A stretch of DNA of 32,991 nucleotides from Candidatus Muproteobacteria bacterium RBG_16_65_34 (GCA_001785115.1 MFSU01000059.1:1-32991), one strand, 5' to 3'. Positions 1 to 7,868 are shown, counted from the stretch's first letter. Notes: generated by a model not told the origin, from the sequence alone. Made by a program: numbers and translations.

Positions 1-2
1 CC

Positions 3-44
3 GTCAGCCGCGCGGTCCGCAACCACGAGCAGCGCGAGAAGTGA
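3..44 (+). CDS. C-terminal tail of a probable REP-associated (Y1) transposase, partial
   Basis: The frame starting at base 3 reads VSRAVRNHEQREK and then TGA, and is cut by the window edge. The 'TVSRAVR-HE' pattern is what I know from the recognition helix of the DnaA-like helix-turn-helix found at the C-terminus of some REP-associated tyrosine transposases. Such genes are often followed by 'GACCTGACCCC' inverted repeats, and one lies 30 bases downstream. Only 13 codons are visible, so the family is an inference from a short motif plus context. It could instead be the end of any HTH protein. Confidence 0.35.
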   Translation, partial: VSRAVRNHEQREK

Positions 45-73
45 GAAGTGATGGAGCAGGGATAGGTTAATGC

Positions 74-88
74 AAGACCTGACCCCGT
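74..88 (+). repeat. left arm of a 15-bp perfect inverted repeat
   Basis: AAGACCTGACCCCGT here is the exact reverse complement of bases 857-871. The arms bracket the two cassette ORFs and the attC site. Similar 'GGGTCAGGTCTTGC' sequences accompany REP-associated transposases in many proteobacteria, so these are probably REP-like ends rather than the ends of one composite transposon. No flanking target duplication is evident. Confidence 0.6.
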
Positions 89-133
89 CGGCCGCAAATC
101 TTTCAGGTCTTAATTTTTCATAAAAGCGGCATC

Positions 134-412
134 ATGTTCCTGAGTTATTCAGCAGTTTTAAGCACGCCTTTTGAAAATATCAAAGGCATATCGTTGCAAG
201 GCCGAGACATTTCCAAAACTAGGATTGTGGTATGGCCGACAGAATCACGTCGTGAAATTGCTGCTGTGGAGAATAACGCATCAACCTTATTAATTGAGCT
301 ATTGCGTGAAAATAGAAAGAGAAGAGTTCCTTTACGGCTCTTTTCGTCTCGGGACCGAACAGCAATTGTCAGAACTCTTCTTGATCGAGTTGAAAAGAGT
401 GGGCACACATAA
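134..412 (+). CDS. hypothetical protein, probable integron gene-cassette ORF
   Basis: A 92-residue ORF starting MFLSYSAVLSTPF. It is markedly AT-richer than the genes downstream and ends 45 bases before the attC-like site at 458-547, the usual layout of a gene cassette. The product looks soluble, with a basic stretch (RENRKRRVPLRL) near the middle, no signal peptide and no membrane segment. I do not recognise a family. ATG at 134 is the first good start after the repeat at 74-88, and no clear ribosome binding site is visible. A shorter alternative frame (294-545) runs into the attC and is less likely. The function is unknown; many cassette ORFs encode small proteins of unknown function. Confidence 0.5.
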   Translation: MFLSYSAVLSTPFENIKGISLQGRDISKTRIVVWPTESRREIAAVENNASTLLIELLRENRKRRVPLRLFSSRDRTAIVRTLLDRVEKSGHT

Positions 413-457
413 AGATATCCTCGTTCTTTGGGCAGTGATGCAGAACGCGAGTGGTGG

Positions 458-547
458 TTATAACACGTCGTTCGTGCCGACGCCCGGGACAGCGCACCCC
501 GTTTCCTGTCGTGTCCGTGGCGGGCGCGGCACAACTCGGCGTTAGGT
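458..547 (+). other. integron attC recombination site (59-base-element-like)
   Basis: The right core is GTTAGGT (541-547), a full match to GTTRRRY. The left core is TTATAAC (458-464), matching the essential AAC. Between them the arms are imperfectly complementary: TAACACGTCGTTCGTGCC on the left (461-478) against CGGCACAACTCGGCGTTA on the right (527-544), then GACGCCCGGGACA against TGTCCGTGGCGGGCGC. This is the folded single-strand hairpin recognised by integron integrases, with unpaired bases and a variable loop. No integrase gene is in the window, so this may be an integron edge or a cluster lacking integrase. Confidence 0.75.
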
Positions 548-552
548 CTCAT

Positions 553-840
553 ATGTGGAAGTTCGATCAAGCTCCAGATACAGCGGCTCTAGTTTCAAAG
601 TCAGTTGTCTACGACGGCCATTCAATCCTGTTTGTCTCACATGACGAGCATGATCATGGCTGGCAGTTTCTAGATGGTGCGGAGCCACCTTCCGACTTCG
701 TGCATGTTTGCATGAGCCACCCAATCAACCTAGATTCATCTCTCTTAGAACTCGCTGATCTTCCCCCTGGTTGGTGTGCTTGGCGAGCTAGCCCCAACGA
801 ACCGTGGTCTCGCGAGGAGTTGCCGCCAGATGAGACCTAA
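553..840 (+). CDS. hypothetical protein, integron gene-cassette ORF
   Basis: The product has 95 residues starting MWKFDQAPDTAALVSK. I chose ATG 553 because it lies 6 bases after the attC right core, as in typical cassettes; the longer GTG-initiated reading would translate through the attC. The stop codon TAA (838-840) is inside the next core site ACCTAAC (835-841), which is also typical. The protein is small, acidic and soluble, with an aromatic middle (SHDEHDHGWQFLDG) and a proline-rich end. It resembles uncharacterised cassette proteins I have seen, but I cannot name a family or function. Composition differs from the high-GC chromosome genes, consistent with lateral acquisition. Confidence 0.65.
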   Translation: MWKFDQAPDTAALVSKSVVYDGHSILFVSHDEHDHGWQFLDGAEPPSDFVHVCMSHPINLDSSLLELADLPPGWCAWRASPNEPWSREELPPDET

Positions 841-856
841 CCCTACATTCGAGGAA
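835..856 (+). other. truncated attC site (left half only)
   Basis: ACCTAAC (835-841) is a perfect RYYYAAC left core, followed by CCTACATTCGAGG, the form common in chromosomal-integron attC sites. The matching right half and GTTRRRY core are absent, because the sequence passes into the ACGGGGTCAGGTCTT repeat at 857. The site therefore looks broken by insertion or deletion at that repeat. Confidence 0.6.
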
Positions 857-871
857 ACGGGGTCAGGTCTT
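857..871 (-). repeat. right arm of the 15-bp inverted repeat
   Basis: ACGGGGTCAGGTCTT is the exact reverse complement of 74-88. A degenerate direct copy (TGGGTCAGGCTCGCATCATT) follows at about 930-949, next to the end of the PP-loop ATPase gene. The rest of 872-952 holds no gene that I can support. Confidence 0.6.
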
Positions 872-952
872 TCCTTTTGCCTGTCAAGCAGTACAGTAGG
901 GCGCCACCCATTATTTCTTGAAGGAGAAATGGGTCAGGCTCGCATCATTGCA

Positions 953-1690
953 CTATTGTGCTGAATGCGCCGGATGTGCGTCTTCATCCGGGCGTATCGC
1001 TTCGCCGCCGGGCAGGAGGTCGGCGAAGACGAAGCCGTCGCGCTCTACGACCTCACCGGTTTGCACCGGCACGGGACGGCGAAACATCGGCCCTTGGTAG
1101 CAGAAGGTGTGGAACTCGCCGCGCTCGCCGCAGGGGTCGATGGCCGCGGGCAGATCGGCGAGCAGTGCGGTGTCGAACGTGCGCCCGGCGAAAGAGCGGT
1201 CGAGGTGCCTGGGGTCAACACAAGTGAGTTTCGCGCGCAGGCCGGAGCGGACCATGTCGCGCGCGAGTCCGCCGGTATCAAGGCCCCAGAGCGGGAACAG
1301 CGGCGTGAGGCCGGTGCCGGCAAGCTGCTTCTCGCGGTAGGCGCGGATGTCCTCGAGGAACAGGTCGCCGAAGGCCATGTGCGTTACGCCTTCGGATATC
1401 GCGCGCGCGATCAAAGCGCGCATGCGCGATTCGTACTCGGCATTGGGGCAGGGGTGCGGGAGCGGCACGCGCCAGAGCGGCACGCCGGCCGCCTCGGCCT
1501 GGGCCTGCAACAGCTCCGCGCGCACGCCGTGCATGGCGACGCGATTAAAGCGCTCGTTCACCGTGGTGACGAGGCCGACGATGTCGTAGCGATTCGACGC
1601 GCGCAACACGTGCAGCGTCCAGGCGCTGTCCTTGCCGCTGGACCAGGAGAGCAGGAGCCTGGGTTTTGTCATCGCGCTGGAACGGGCCAT
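953..1690 (-). CDS. PP-loop ATPase, diphthine-ammonia ligase / DUF71 family
   Basis: The product has 245 residues. Near the N-terminus, SWSSGKDSAW is the SGGxDS-type PP-loop that binds ATP's pyrophosphate in adenine-nucleotide alpha-hydrolase-fold enzymes. The segment GVTHMAFGDLFLEDIRAYRE and the ending GRTFDTALLADLP through GPMFRRPV are characteristic of the COG2102 family. In archaea and eukaryotes this family amidates diphthine; bacteria lack diphthamide, and the bacterial role is unsettled. The ATG at 1690 overlaps the TGA of the upstream membrane-protein gene (TGATG), which suggests translational coupling. A second ATG at 1672 (MTKPRLLL) would give a start nearer the family norm. Confidence 0.85.
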   Translation of the reverse strand: MARSSAMTKPRLLLSWSSGKDSAWTLHVLRASNRYDIVGLVTTVNERFNRVAMHGVRAELLQAQAEAAGVPLWRVPLPHPCPNAEYESRMRALIARAISEGVTHMAFGDLFLEDIRAYREKQLAGTGLTPLFPLWGLDTGGLARDMVRSGLRAKLTCVDPRHLDRSFAGRTFDTALLADLPAAIDPCGERGEFHTFCYQGPMFRRPVPVQTGEVVERDGFVFADLLPGGEAIRPDEDAHPAHSAQ

Positions 1691-2112
1691 CACGTCGGCT
1701 GTTCGGTGCGGTACATCCAGCCCACGATCGCGCCCGCCGCGACGTACTCGACGATCCCGCCGAGGAACCACCACGCCGCAAGCACCGCGGGAATGGGCAG
1801 GACCACGTACGAGACCGCGCAATACAGGGTAAAGTAGAACAGCCCCATGTACAGGCCGAAGCGCATACCCTGGGCCACGCCGGCCTTGTGGCGCTCGTAG
1901 CCTTGCGCGTAGATCAGCGTGAAGAACAGCGTCGAGACCGCCATGCCCACCCACAGCAGCGGCATGAGCCGCGCGAGATCCGGCCCCGGGCGCCACACCG
2001 CGGCGGTCTGTCGGTACATATCCTGCAGCAGGGTAGAGTAGAGGACGATTTCCAGACCCAGAATGACGGCTAAAGCCGCGAGGCTGGCGTGCAACCAACG
2101 TTTCAGGTTCAT
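1690..2112 (-). CDS. small integral membrane protein, four predicted helices
   Basis: The product has 140 residues. Four hydrophobic stretches are visible: about residues 8-28 (SLAALAVILGLEIVLYSTLL), 48-68 (LMPLLWVGMAVSTLFFTLIY), 85-105 (FGLYMGLFYFTLYCAVSYVV) and 110-132. An aromatic, small-residue-rich style and a short MNLKRW basic start are visible. I do not recognise a named family; DUF1761-like proteins have similar size and topology. A good ribosome binding site (GGAGACC) precedes ATG 2112. The stop overlaps the start of the PP-loop ATPase gene, so the two probably work or at least are made together. Confidence 0.75.
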   Translation of the reverse strand: MNLKRWLHASLAALAVILGLEIVLYSTLLQDMYRQTAAVWRPGPDLARLMPLLWVGMAVSTLFFTLIYAQGYERHKAGVAQGMRFGLYMGLFYFTLYCAVSYVVLPIPAVLAAWWFLGGIVEYVAAGAIVGWMYRTEQPT

Positions 2113-2181
2113 GGCGGTCTCCTTGTCGGTTGGCGATCCGTATTCCGGGGTCGGCCACGCTCGCGCGCGGGCGCAGGAAGT

Positions 2182-2341
2182 TTATCCTTAAAACGGCGTT
2201 TAACCGCAGATGAACGCAGATGAATCATTTAGTTCGAATGACTGCCTGGCGTACCCATATGGTGAGAGAAGGAGCGCGCCCATTCTTAAAATCTGCGGAA
2301 ATCTGCGTAATCTGCGGATGCAATCGCCGTTTTTAGGATAA
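2182..2341. repeat. long palindromic intergenic element ('CCGCAGATGAACGCAGATG' type)
   Basis: The outer arms TTATCCTTAAAACGGCG (2182-2198) and CGCCGTTTTTAGGATAA (2325-2341) are complementary with one mismatch. Inside them, AACCGCAGATGAACGCAGATGAA is answered by ATCTGCGGAAATCTGCGTAATCTGCGG. Most of the 2113-2360 gap is this element and no gene is evident. It lies between the end of the glcD-like gene and the start of the membrane-protein gene, both on the minus strand. A transcript could fold into a long hairpin. The same core recurs at 27326-27413. Confidence 0.75.
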
Positions 2342-2360
2342 TCCCTTGCGCGGGATTGGG

Positions 2361-3785
2361 CTAGGGCGGAAAAATCTTCCCCGGATTCAGTATGCCCTTC
2401 GGGTCGAACTGGCGCTTGATGGCGCGCATCAAGCCAAGCGTGGCGGGGTCGATGGCGCGGTCGATGTAGTCGCGCTTGGCGAGTCCGATGCCGTGCTCGC
2501 CGGAAAGCGTGCCGCCGAGCGCGATCACCAGATCGAATACGCGCGCGAGGCAGGGCAGAGCGTTTTGCTCCTGCGCGGGGTCCTGGGTGTCGTAGAGCAG
2601 GTTCACGTGGATGTTGCCGTTGCCGGCGTGGCCGAAGTTGACGATCGGGATGCCGTATTCCTTGCTCAATGCGGCGAGGCCATCGATCAGCTCGGGGATG
2701 CGCGAGACGGGTACCACGACGTCCTCGTTGAGTTTGTTGGGCGCGATGTTGCGCAGCGCCGGTGACAGCGCCTTGCGTGTGACCCAGAGTGCCTCGGCGT
2801 CTTCTCTGGTCGCGGCCGCCGTGAGCTCGATCAGGCCGTCGTTCCGCGCCGCGCGCGAGACGGCCGCAACGGCCGCGTCCAGAGCGGCCTCCTGGCCGTC
2901 CACCTCGATCATGAGCATGGCGCCGGCGCCGTGCGGCAGCGCCGCTTTTGAGTAGTTGCGGATCATCTCGATCGAGGCGCCGTCCATGAACTCGAGCGCG
3001 CAGGGCGTCACGGGCTGCGCCATGACGGCGACCACGGCCTCGGTGGCGGCGCGGATGTCCCGATAGACCGCTTGCAGGGTGCGCCTGGCCTCGGGGCGCG
3101 GCGTGAGCTTGAGGATCGCCTCGGTGACGATGGCGAGCGTCCCCTCCGAGCCGATGATGAGGCGCGTCAAGTCGTAGCCCACGACGCTCTTGGTGGTGAG
3201 GAATCCGGCGTGGAGGGTTTCGCCGCTGCCCGTAACGGCGGTGAGGCCCAGCACGTTCTCGCGCGTGGCGCCGTATTTCACCGCGCGCGGGCCGGCGGCG
3301 TTCAACGCGATGTTGCCGCCGACGGTGCAGAAGGCCGCGCTCGTGGGGTCGGGCGGCCAGAAGAAGCCGTGTTTCCCGGCCTCGTCCTGCACTGTCTGAT
3401 TGAGTACGCCGGGTTCGACGCGCATGAGCCGATTGGCGGCGTCGGTCTCCAAGATCCGGTCCATGCGCTCGAGTGTAAGCACGAGACCGCCCGCGGTCGG
3501 GATCGCGCCGCCCGCGGTGCCCGTCCCCCGCCCGCGGGCGACGATCGGAACGCCGAACTCGTTGCACAGACGCACGATGGCCACCACCTGTTCGTGCGTC
3601 GCAGCGAAGGCGACGACATCGGGTTGCGCGTGTTTGCGCGAGTTGTCGTAGCCGTAGGTCCAGCGCTCGGCGGGATCGGTCAGGACATTCTCCGCACCGA
3701 CCGCTGCCCGCAGCTCTTCGAGGAAGCGGCGGGGAAGCTCAGCCGTGACGGATGCGCTACTCGCGTCGCTCGTTCGTCTTGTCAT
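2361..3785 (-). CDS. GlcD-type FAD-linked oxidase (D-lactate/glycolate dehydrogenase family)
   Basis: The product has 474 residues. The N-terminal half is a PCMH-type FAD-binding domain with RGRGTGTAGGAIPTAGGLVL at about residues 84-103, PPDPTS and CTVGGNIALNAAGPRAVKYG. The C-terminal half is the FAD-oxidase C domain with FGHAGNGNIHVN and LSGEHGIGLAKRDYI, which carry the catalytic and metal-site histidines. The family oxidises D-2-hydroxy acids such as D-lactate or glycolate; the exact substrate is not readable. There is no GlcE or GlcF neighbour, so a stand-alone DLD-type enzyme is plausible. The start ATG and first ten or so codons (MTRRTSDASSAS) come from a dispersed repeat also found at the start of ftsQ. 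No in-frame ATG lies close downstream. Confidence 0.88.
   Translation of the reverse strand: MTRRTSDASSASVTAELPRRFLEELRAAVGAENVLTDPAERWTYGYDNSRKHAQPDVVAFAATHEQVVAIVRLCNEFGVPIVARGRGTGTAGGAIPTAGGLVLTLERMDRILETDAANRLMRVEPGVLNQTVQDEAGKHGFFWPPDPTSAAFCTVGGNIALNAAGPRAVKYGATRENVLGLTAVTGSGETLHAGFLTTKSVVGYDLTRLIIGSEGTLAIVTEAILKLTPRPEARRTLQAVYRDIRAATEAVVAVMAQPVTPCALEFMDGASIEMIRNYSKAALPHGAGAMLMIEVDGQEAALDAAVAAVSRAARNDGLIELTAAATREDAEALWVTRKALSPALRNIAPNKLNEDVVVPVSRIPELIDGLAALSKEYGIPIVNFGHAGNGNIHVNLLYDTQDPAQEQNALPCLARVFDLVIALGGTLSGEHGIGLAKRDYIDRAIDPATLGLMRAIKRQFDPKGILNPGKIFPP
3744..3785 (-). repeat. dispersed start-codon repeat, copy B (glcD-like N-terminus)
   Basis: Read on the minus strand, the sequence begins ATGACAAGACGAACGAGCG and continues with GCGAGTAGCGCATCCGTCACGG. 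It matches copy A (3789-3826, minus) and the ftsQ copy (28340-28380, plus) with a few substitutions. Here the ATG is used as the start of the oxidase gene. Copies A and B are tandem with a 41-base period, so they are read in different frames. Confidence 0.8.
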
Positions 3786-3788
3786 GAT

Positions 3789-3826
3789 AAGGAAGCCCTA
3801 CTCGCTGCGCTCGTTCGTCCTGTCAT
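3789..3826 (-). repeat. dispersed start-codon repeat, copy A (rfaE2 C-terminus)
   Basis: Thirty-eight bases on the minus strand, from ATGACAGGACGAACGAGCG to GTAGGGCTTCCTT, are identical to 28340-28377 on the plus strand except for one base. In this copy the rfaE2 frame runs through it out of phase with the ATG, giving the last residues HDRTNERSE and the TAG stop. Confidence 0.85.
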
Positions 3827-4307
3827 GTGATGAGCGGATGCGGCGGATGAGGTCCGTCGTGGAGCGGTCGAAGCGGAACGGGATGGAGTGGACGTGGCCG
3901 CCACAGGACTGGACGAAGTCGGCCCCGGCGATCTTGTCCGGCGTCCAGTCGCCGCCTTTGACCAGATGGTCGGGGCGGACCCGCTTGATCAACTCGAGCG
4001 GCGTGTCTTCATCGAACGGTACCACCAACGCGACGCAGGCCAGCGCGGCGAGCACGGCCATGCGGTCCGCGAGCGGATTGATCGGTCGGTCCGCACCCTT
4101 CTCCAGGCGTTTGACCGAGGCGTCGGAATTCACGCCGACGATGAGGCTGCGGCCGAGTTGCGCGGCCTCTTCGAGATAAGTCACGTGGCCACGGTGTATG
4201 AGGTCGAAGCAGCCGTTGGTGAAGACGAACGGGCGCGCAGCCGCGGCGAGCCTCGGCGCAAGCTCGCGCGCGGGATCGGTCACGATCTTGGATTCGCTCA
4301 AGATCAA
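3798..4307 (-). CDS. rfaE2: D-glycero-beta-D-manno-heptose 1-phosphate adenylyltransferase (HldE C-terminal-type, stand-alone)
   Basis: The product has 169 residues. FTNGCFDLIHRGHVTYLEEA at about 29-48 holds the HxGH nucleotidyltransferase motif, followed by LIVGVNSDASVKRLEKG and VKGGDWTPDKIAG. This is the adenylyltransferase half of HldE, which makes ADP-heptose for the LPS inner core. In E. coli it is fused to the kinase; here it is separate and the kinase is not in the window. The start appears to be TTG (4307, overlapping the dolP stop, or 4301), because no ATG or GTG lies early enough. The last ten residues (SHDRTNERSE) come from a dispersed repeat and are probably not part of the ancestral enzyme. 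Confidence 0.88.
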   Translation of the reverse strand: MILSESKIVTDPARELAPRLAAAARPFVFTNGCFDLIHRGHVTYLEEAAQLGRSLIVGVNSDASVKRLEKGADRPINPLADRMAVLAALACVALVVPFDEDTPLELIKRVRPDHLVKGGDWTPDKIAGADFVQSCGGHVHSIPFRFDRSTTDLIRRIRSSHDRTNERSE

Positions 4308-4882
4308 TCGAGGTACTCGAAGAGCTTTACGATGCGCTCGACGCCGCCCACATCACGCGTGGCCTCGGTCGCCTTCTCGGCCTCGTCTTTCTTCATGAGC
4401 CCCATGAGGTAGACGACCGAGCTCTCCGTAACCACCTTGACGTTTGCCGAGTCCAGATTCTCGGTGGCGAGCAGCCGGGATTTGACCTTGGTGGTCAGGA
4501 GCGTGTCGTGGGAGCGGCTCGCGAACGGGGCGGGCGCGGCGATGCGGATCTCGTTCACCGTGCGGCGCACGCCCGGGACGTCGCGCGTGCGTGCGAGCAC
4601 GCGGTCGCGCTGCTCGGCGGCGGCGGTCTCGCCGCTCAGGAGCACGACGCCGTTCAGGCTCGTGACGTTCACGTGCACGTTTTCTCGCAGCGTCTCGTCG
4701 CCGGCGATCCGCGCGCGCGCCTTGATTTCTATGTTCTCATCGTCGATGAGTACGCCGAGCGTGCGGCGGTCGTTCGCCACCACGGCCGCCGTGGCGCCGC
4801 CCGCGACGATGACCGCCGCGCAGCCCGGGGAGACGACGAGGTGGATCAGCAGGAGTGCGCCGAGCGCGAGCCGCAGCCGCAT
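4304..4882 (-). CDS. dolP: BON-domain outer-membrane lipoprotein DolP (YraP)
   Basis: The product has 192 residues from ATG 4882 (MRLRLALGALLLIHLVV), chosen because it begins the signal peptide; the longer frame adds 13 polar residues upstream. Cleavage is probably before the Cys in SPGCAAVIVAG, an acceptable lipobox. Two BON domains follow: about 55-110 (NVHVNVTSLNGVVLLSGET) and about 130-188 (NVKVVTESSVVYLMGLMKK through GGVERIVKLFEYLD). DolP is an outer-membrane lipoprotein that binds anionic phospholipid at division sites and supports membrane integrity. The gene sits directly after diaA, as in E. coli and Pseudomonas, and its stop overlaps the rfaE2 start. Confidence 0.9.
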   Translation of the reverse strand: MRLRLALGALLLIHLVVSPGCAAVIVAGGATAAVVANDRRTLGVLIDDENIEIKARARIAGDETLRENVHVNVTSLNGVVLLSGETAAAEQRDRVLARTRDVPGVRRTVNEIRIAAPAPFASRSHDTLLTTKVKSRLLATENLDSANVKVVTESSVVYLMGLMKKDEAEKATEATRDVGGVERIVKLFEYLD

Positions 4883-4883
4883 G

Positions 4884-5890
<1,007 letters not shown>

Positions 5891-7822
5891 CTAGCCCCCG
5901 GAGGCCGATTCGATCTGGAACTGGCCGCGACTGCTGAGCGAGGTGTCGATGAGCCGCGGTACGCCCTTGCGGAACTGGGCCCAGAGCAGGTGCCGATGCA
6001 ACCGGCCGTTTCGGTCGAGGGAAAGTCCGCTGGTCACGCCATTGAAGCGCGCGCCCGAATCCGCGCCGATGCGGTTCAGGTGCGGGAGGATGGCGTAGGA
6101 ATCCATGCCGAGCGCGTACAGGCGATCGAGGTCGCTGCGGGCGTGCGGCCAGTTGCCTTGCAGGCGGGCGCGCAGCTCCTGGATCTTGCCGTCGCCGACG
6201 AGCATCCAGGGCATGTCGGCGAAGAGCACCCCATCCAGGTCGGTGTCGTTCACGGGGTCGTCCTTGCCGGTGTAGATGTGCGAGGTGGCGTACACCGGCA
6301 CGCGCGCGGCCTGGTAGAAGTTGAGCTGCGGTTTGATGAGCCGTCCGCGCTTGGCGTCGGCCGCGAGGAAAATGAAATCGACGTCCTGGCGCCGGCGCGC
6401 GTGATTCGCCTCGAACGGGATCTTCACGCCGAGCTTGCGCTCGAGCAGGTCCTTGCGCGCGATGCTCTGCTCGATGTTAAGCATCTGCTTGATGGACTCG
6501 GAGTAATCGTTCTGATCCTCCTGGTAGGCCTGAGTCGCGACCACGAGGCCGCCGAGCCGCTGCCACTGCGCGGTAAAGGCCGCGGCCAGGCGCTCGCCCC
6601 AGGCGTTCTTGGGATAAAACAGCGCCGCCTGCCGGTGGCCGTCGAGGTAGGCGCGTTCGGCGCTCTGGCGCGCCTCCTGCTCCGGCGGCAGGCCGAACTG
6701 GAACAGGATTTTGCTCTTCGCGGCGGCCTCCTCGTCCGTGTGACTCAGGAGCAGGGTGGGGACGGCGATCTGGGTGCTGCGGATCACGCTGTCCACGGCC
6801 TCGCGTCCGAGCGGGCCGATGACGACCTGGGCGCCTTCCTGAACTGCGGTGTTGTACGCCTCGGCGGCCTTGGCCGGGTCGGCGCCGGTATCGTAGACCT
6901 TGACCTTGGGTTTCTCCGGATCGCTGTTGGCGGCATCCATGGCGAGCAGGCCGTCGCGCACCGCCTGCGCCGCGAGCGCATAGCTCGAGGTGAGCGGCAG
7001 CAGCAGCGCGATGCGGTCGATGCGCGCGGCGAATCCCGGCGCCGGAGTCGCGATCAGGGCGAGCAGCGGCTCGCCCGCCGGGTGCTTCGGATATTCCTGC
7101 CGCCAGCGCGCGATCGCGGTTGCCAGGCGGCTCGGGCTTCCGGCGTTCTCCGATGCGGCGAGCGCCAGGTCGATCCAGCCCGAAAGCGCCGGGTCGCGCG
7201 CGAGGTCGCGCTCGGCGGCGAGCCGCGAGCGCGACAGCGCCGAGAGGATCTTCCACAGGTCGACCTGGTTCTCCGCGATCGCCTCCTTGCCGACGATATA
7301 GGACTCGCGCTGGACGAGGTTGCGGACCGCGCCGATCGGGTTGTTCAGCGCAAGCTCCTGCTGGGCGCGCACGCGGTGAATTTCCGCGATCAGGTTGGGG
7401 TCGAGGTTGCGCGTGCGCGCGGCCTCGTCCAGTTGACGGATCGCTTTCTCGTGCGCGCCTTCGGACGCGAGAATGCGCGCCAGGAGGATGAGCCTGCGCG
7501 CCGCGAACGAGGAATCGAGGCCCGCGACCTTCACGCCCTGGACGATGTCGCGCGCCTCGCGCGCCTGCCCGGCTTTGATCAGCGCGTCGGCGGCGCGCAG
7601 TTGAAAGTGCTGCTTCTGCGGCGGTTGCGCGGCGTGCGCCAGGCGCGAGTACTCGCGTGCGGCGAGCACGTATTCGCCGGCCTGCTCGGCACGCTCGGCG
7701 GCCTCGGGTCGCACGGGGACTTCGGGCGGCGGCGCGACGCGCACCGTTCCGCAGCCGGCGAGGACGGCGGCGAGCACAGCGACGGCCCAGGGGAAACGAG
7801 GCGAGAAGCGGGTGGCCTTCAT
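5891..7822 (-). CDS. lpoA: penicillin-binding protein activator LpoA
   Basis: The product has 643 residues. It starts MKATRFSPRFPWAVAVLAAV with lipobox LAGC, so it is an outer-membrane lipoprotein. Residues about 40-260 are helical and TPR-like (AERAEQAGEYVLAAREYSRL, repeated Ala-rich helices). Residues about 270-630 are a periplasmic-binding-protein-like domain (RIALLLPLTSSYALAAQAV, QVVIGPLGREAV, FQFGLPPEQEARQSA, DGVLFADMPWML). In E. coli LpoA reaches through the peptidoglycan to stimulate the PBP1a synthase. Length and architecture match gammaproteobacterial LpoA. It is first in the minus-strand run lpoA-yraN-diaA-dolP-rfaE2 and divergent from rsmI, the conserved arrangement. Only 46 bases separate it from rsmI, so the promoters must overlap. 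Confidence 0.93.
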   Translation of the reverse strand: MKATRFSPRFPWAVAVLAAVLAGCGTVRVAPPPEVPVRPEAAERAEQAGEYVLAAREYSRLAHAAQPPQKQHFQLRAADALIKAGQAREARDIVQGVKVAGLDSSFAARRLILLARILASEGAHEKAIRQLDEAARTRNLDPNLIAEIHRVRAQQELALNNPIGAVRNLVQRESYIVGKEAIAENQVDLWKILSALSRSRLAAERDLARDPALSGWIDLALAASENAGSPSRLATAIARWRQEYPKHPAGEPLLALIATPAPGFAARIDRIALLLPLTSSYALAAQAVRDGLLAMDAANSDPEKPKVKVYDTGADPAKAAEAYNTAVQEGAQVVIGPLGREAVDSVIRSTQIAVPTLLLSHTDEEAAAKSKILFQFGLPPEQEARQSAERAYLDGHRQAALFYPKNAWGERLAAAFTAQWQRLGGLVVATQAYQEDQNDYSESIKQMLNIEQSIARKDLLERKLGVKIPFEANHARRRQDVDFIFLAADAKRGRLIKPQLNFYQAARVPVYATSHIYTGKDDPVNDTDLDGVLFADMPWMLVGDGKIQELRARLQGNWPHARSDLDRLYALGMDSYAILPHLNRIGADSGARFNGVTSGLSLDRNGRLHRHLLWAQFRKGVPRLIDTSLSSRGQFQIESASGG

Positions 7823-7868
7823 GTAGAATCCTGTGTCCAGGCGAAGTGTATCCGAACCGGAGACCCCT

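Noticed and set aside
294-545. An 83-residue frame in the first cassette
   Set aside because: It needs a TTG start and ends inside the attC site. The ORF at 134-412 fits cassette layout better, though I cannot exclude it.
2200-3567. A 455-residue minus-strand frame overlapping the glcD-like gene
   Set aside because: Arg/His-rich with no domain; it is a shifted reading of the oxidase gene and runs into the palindromic repeat.
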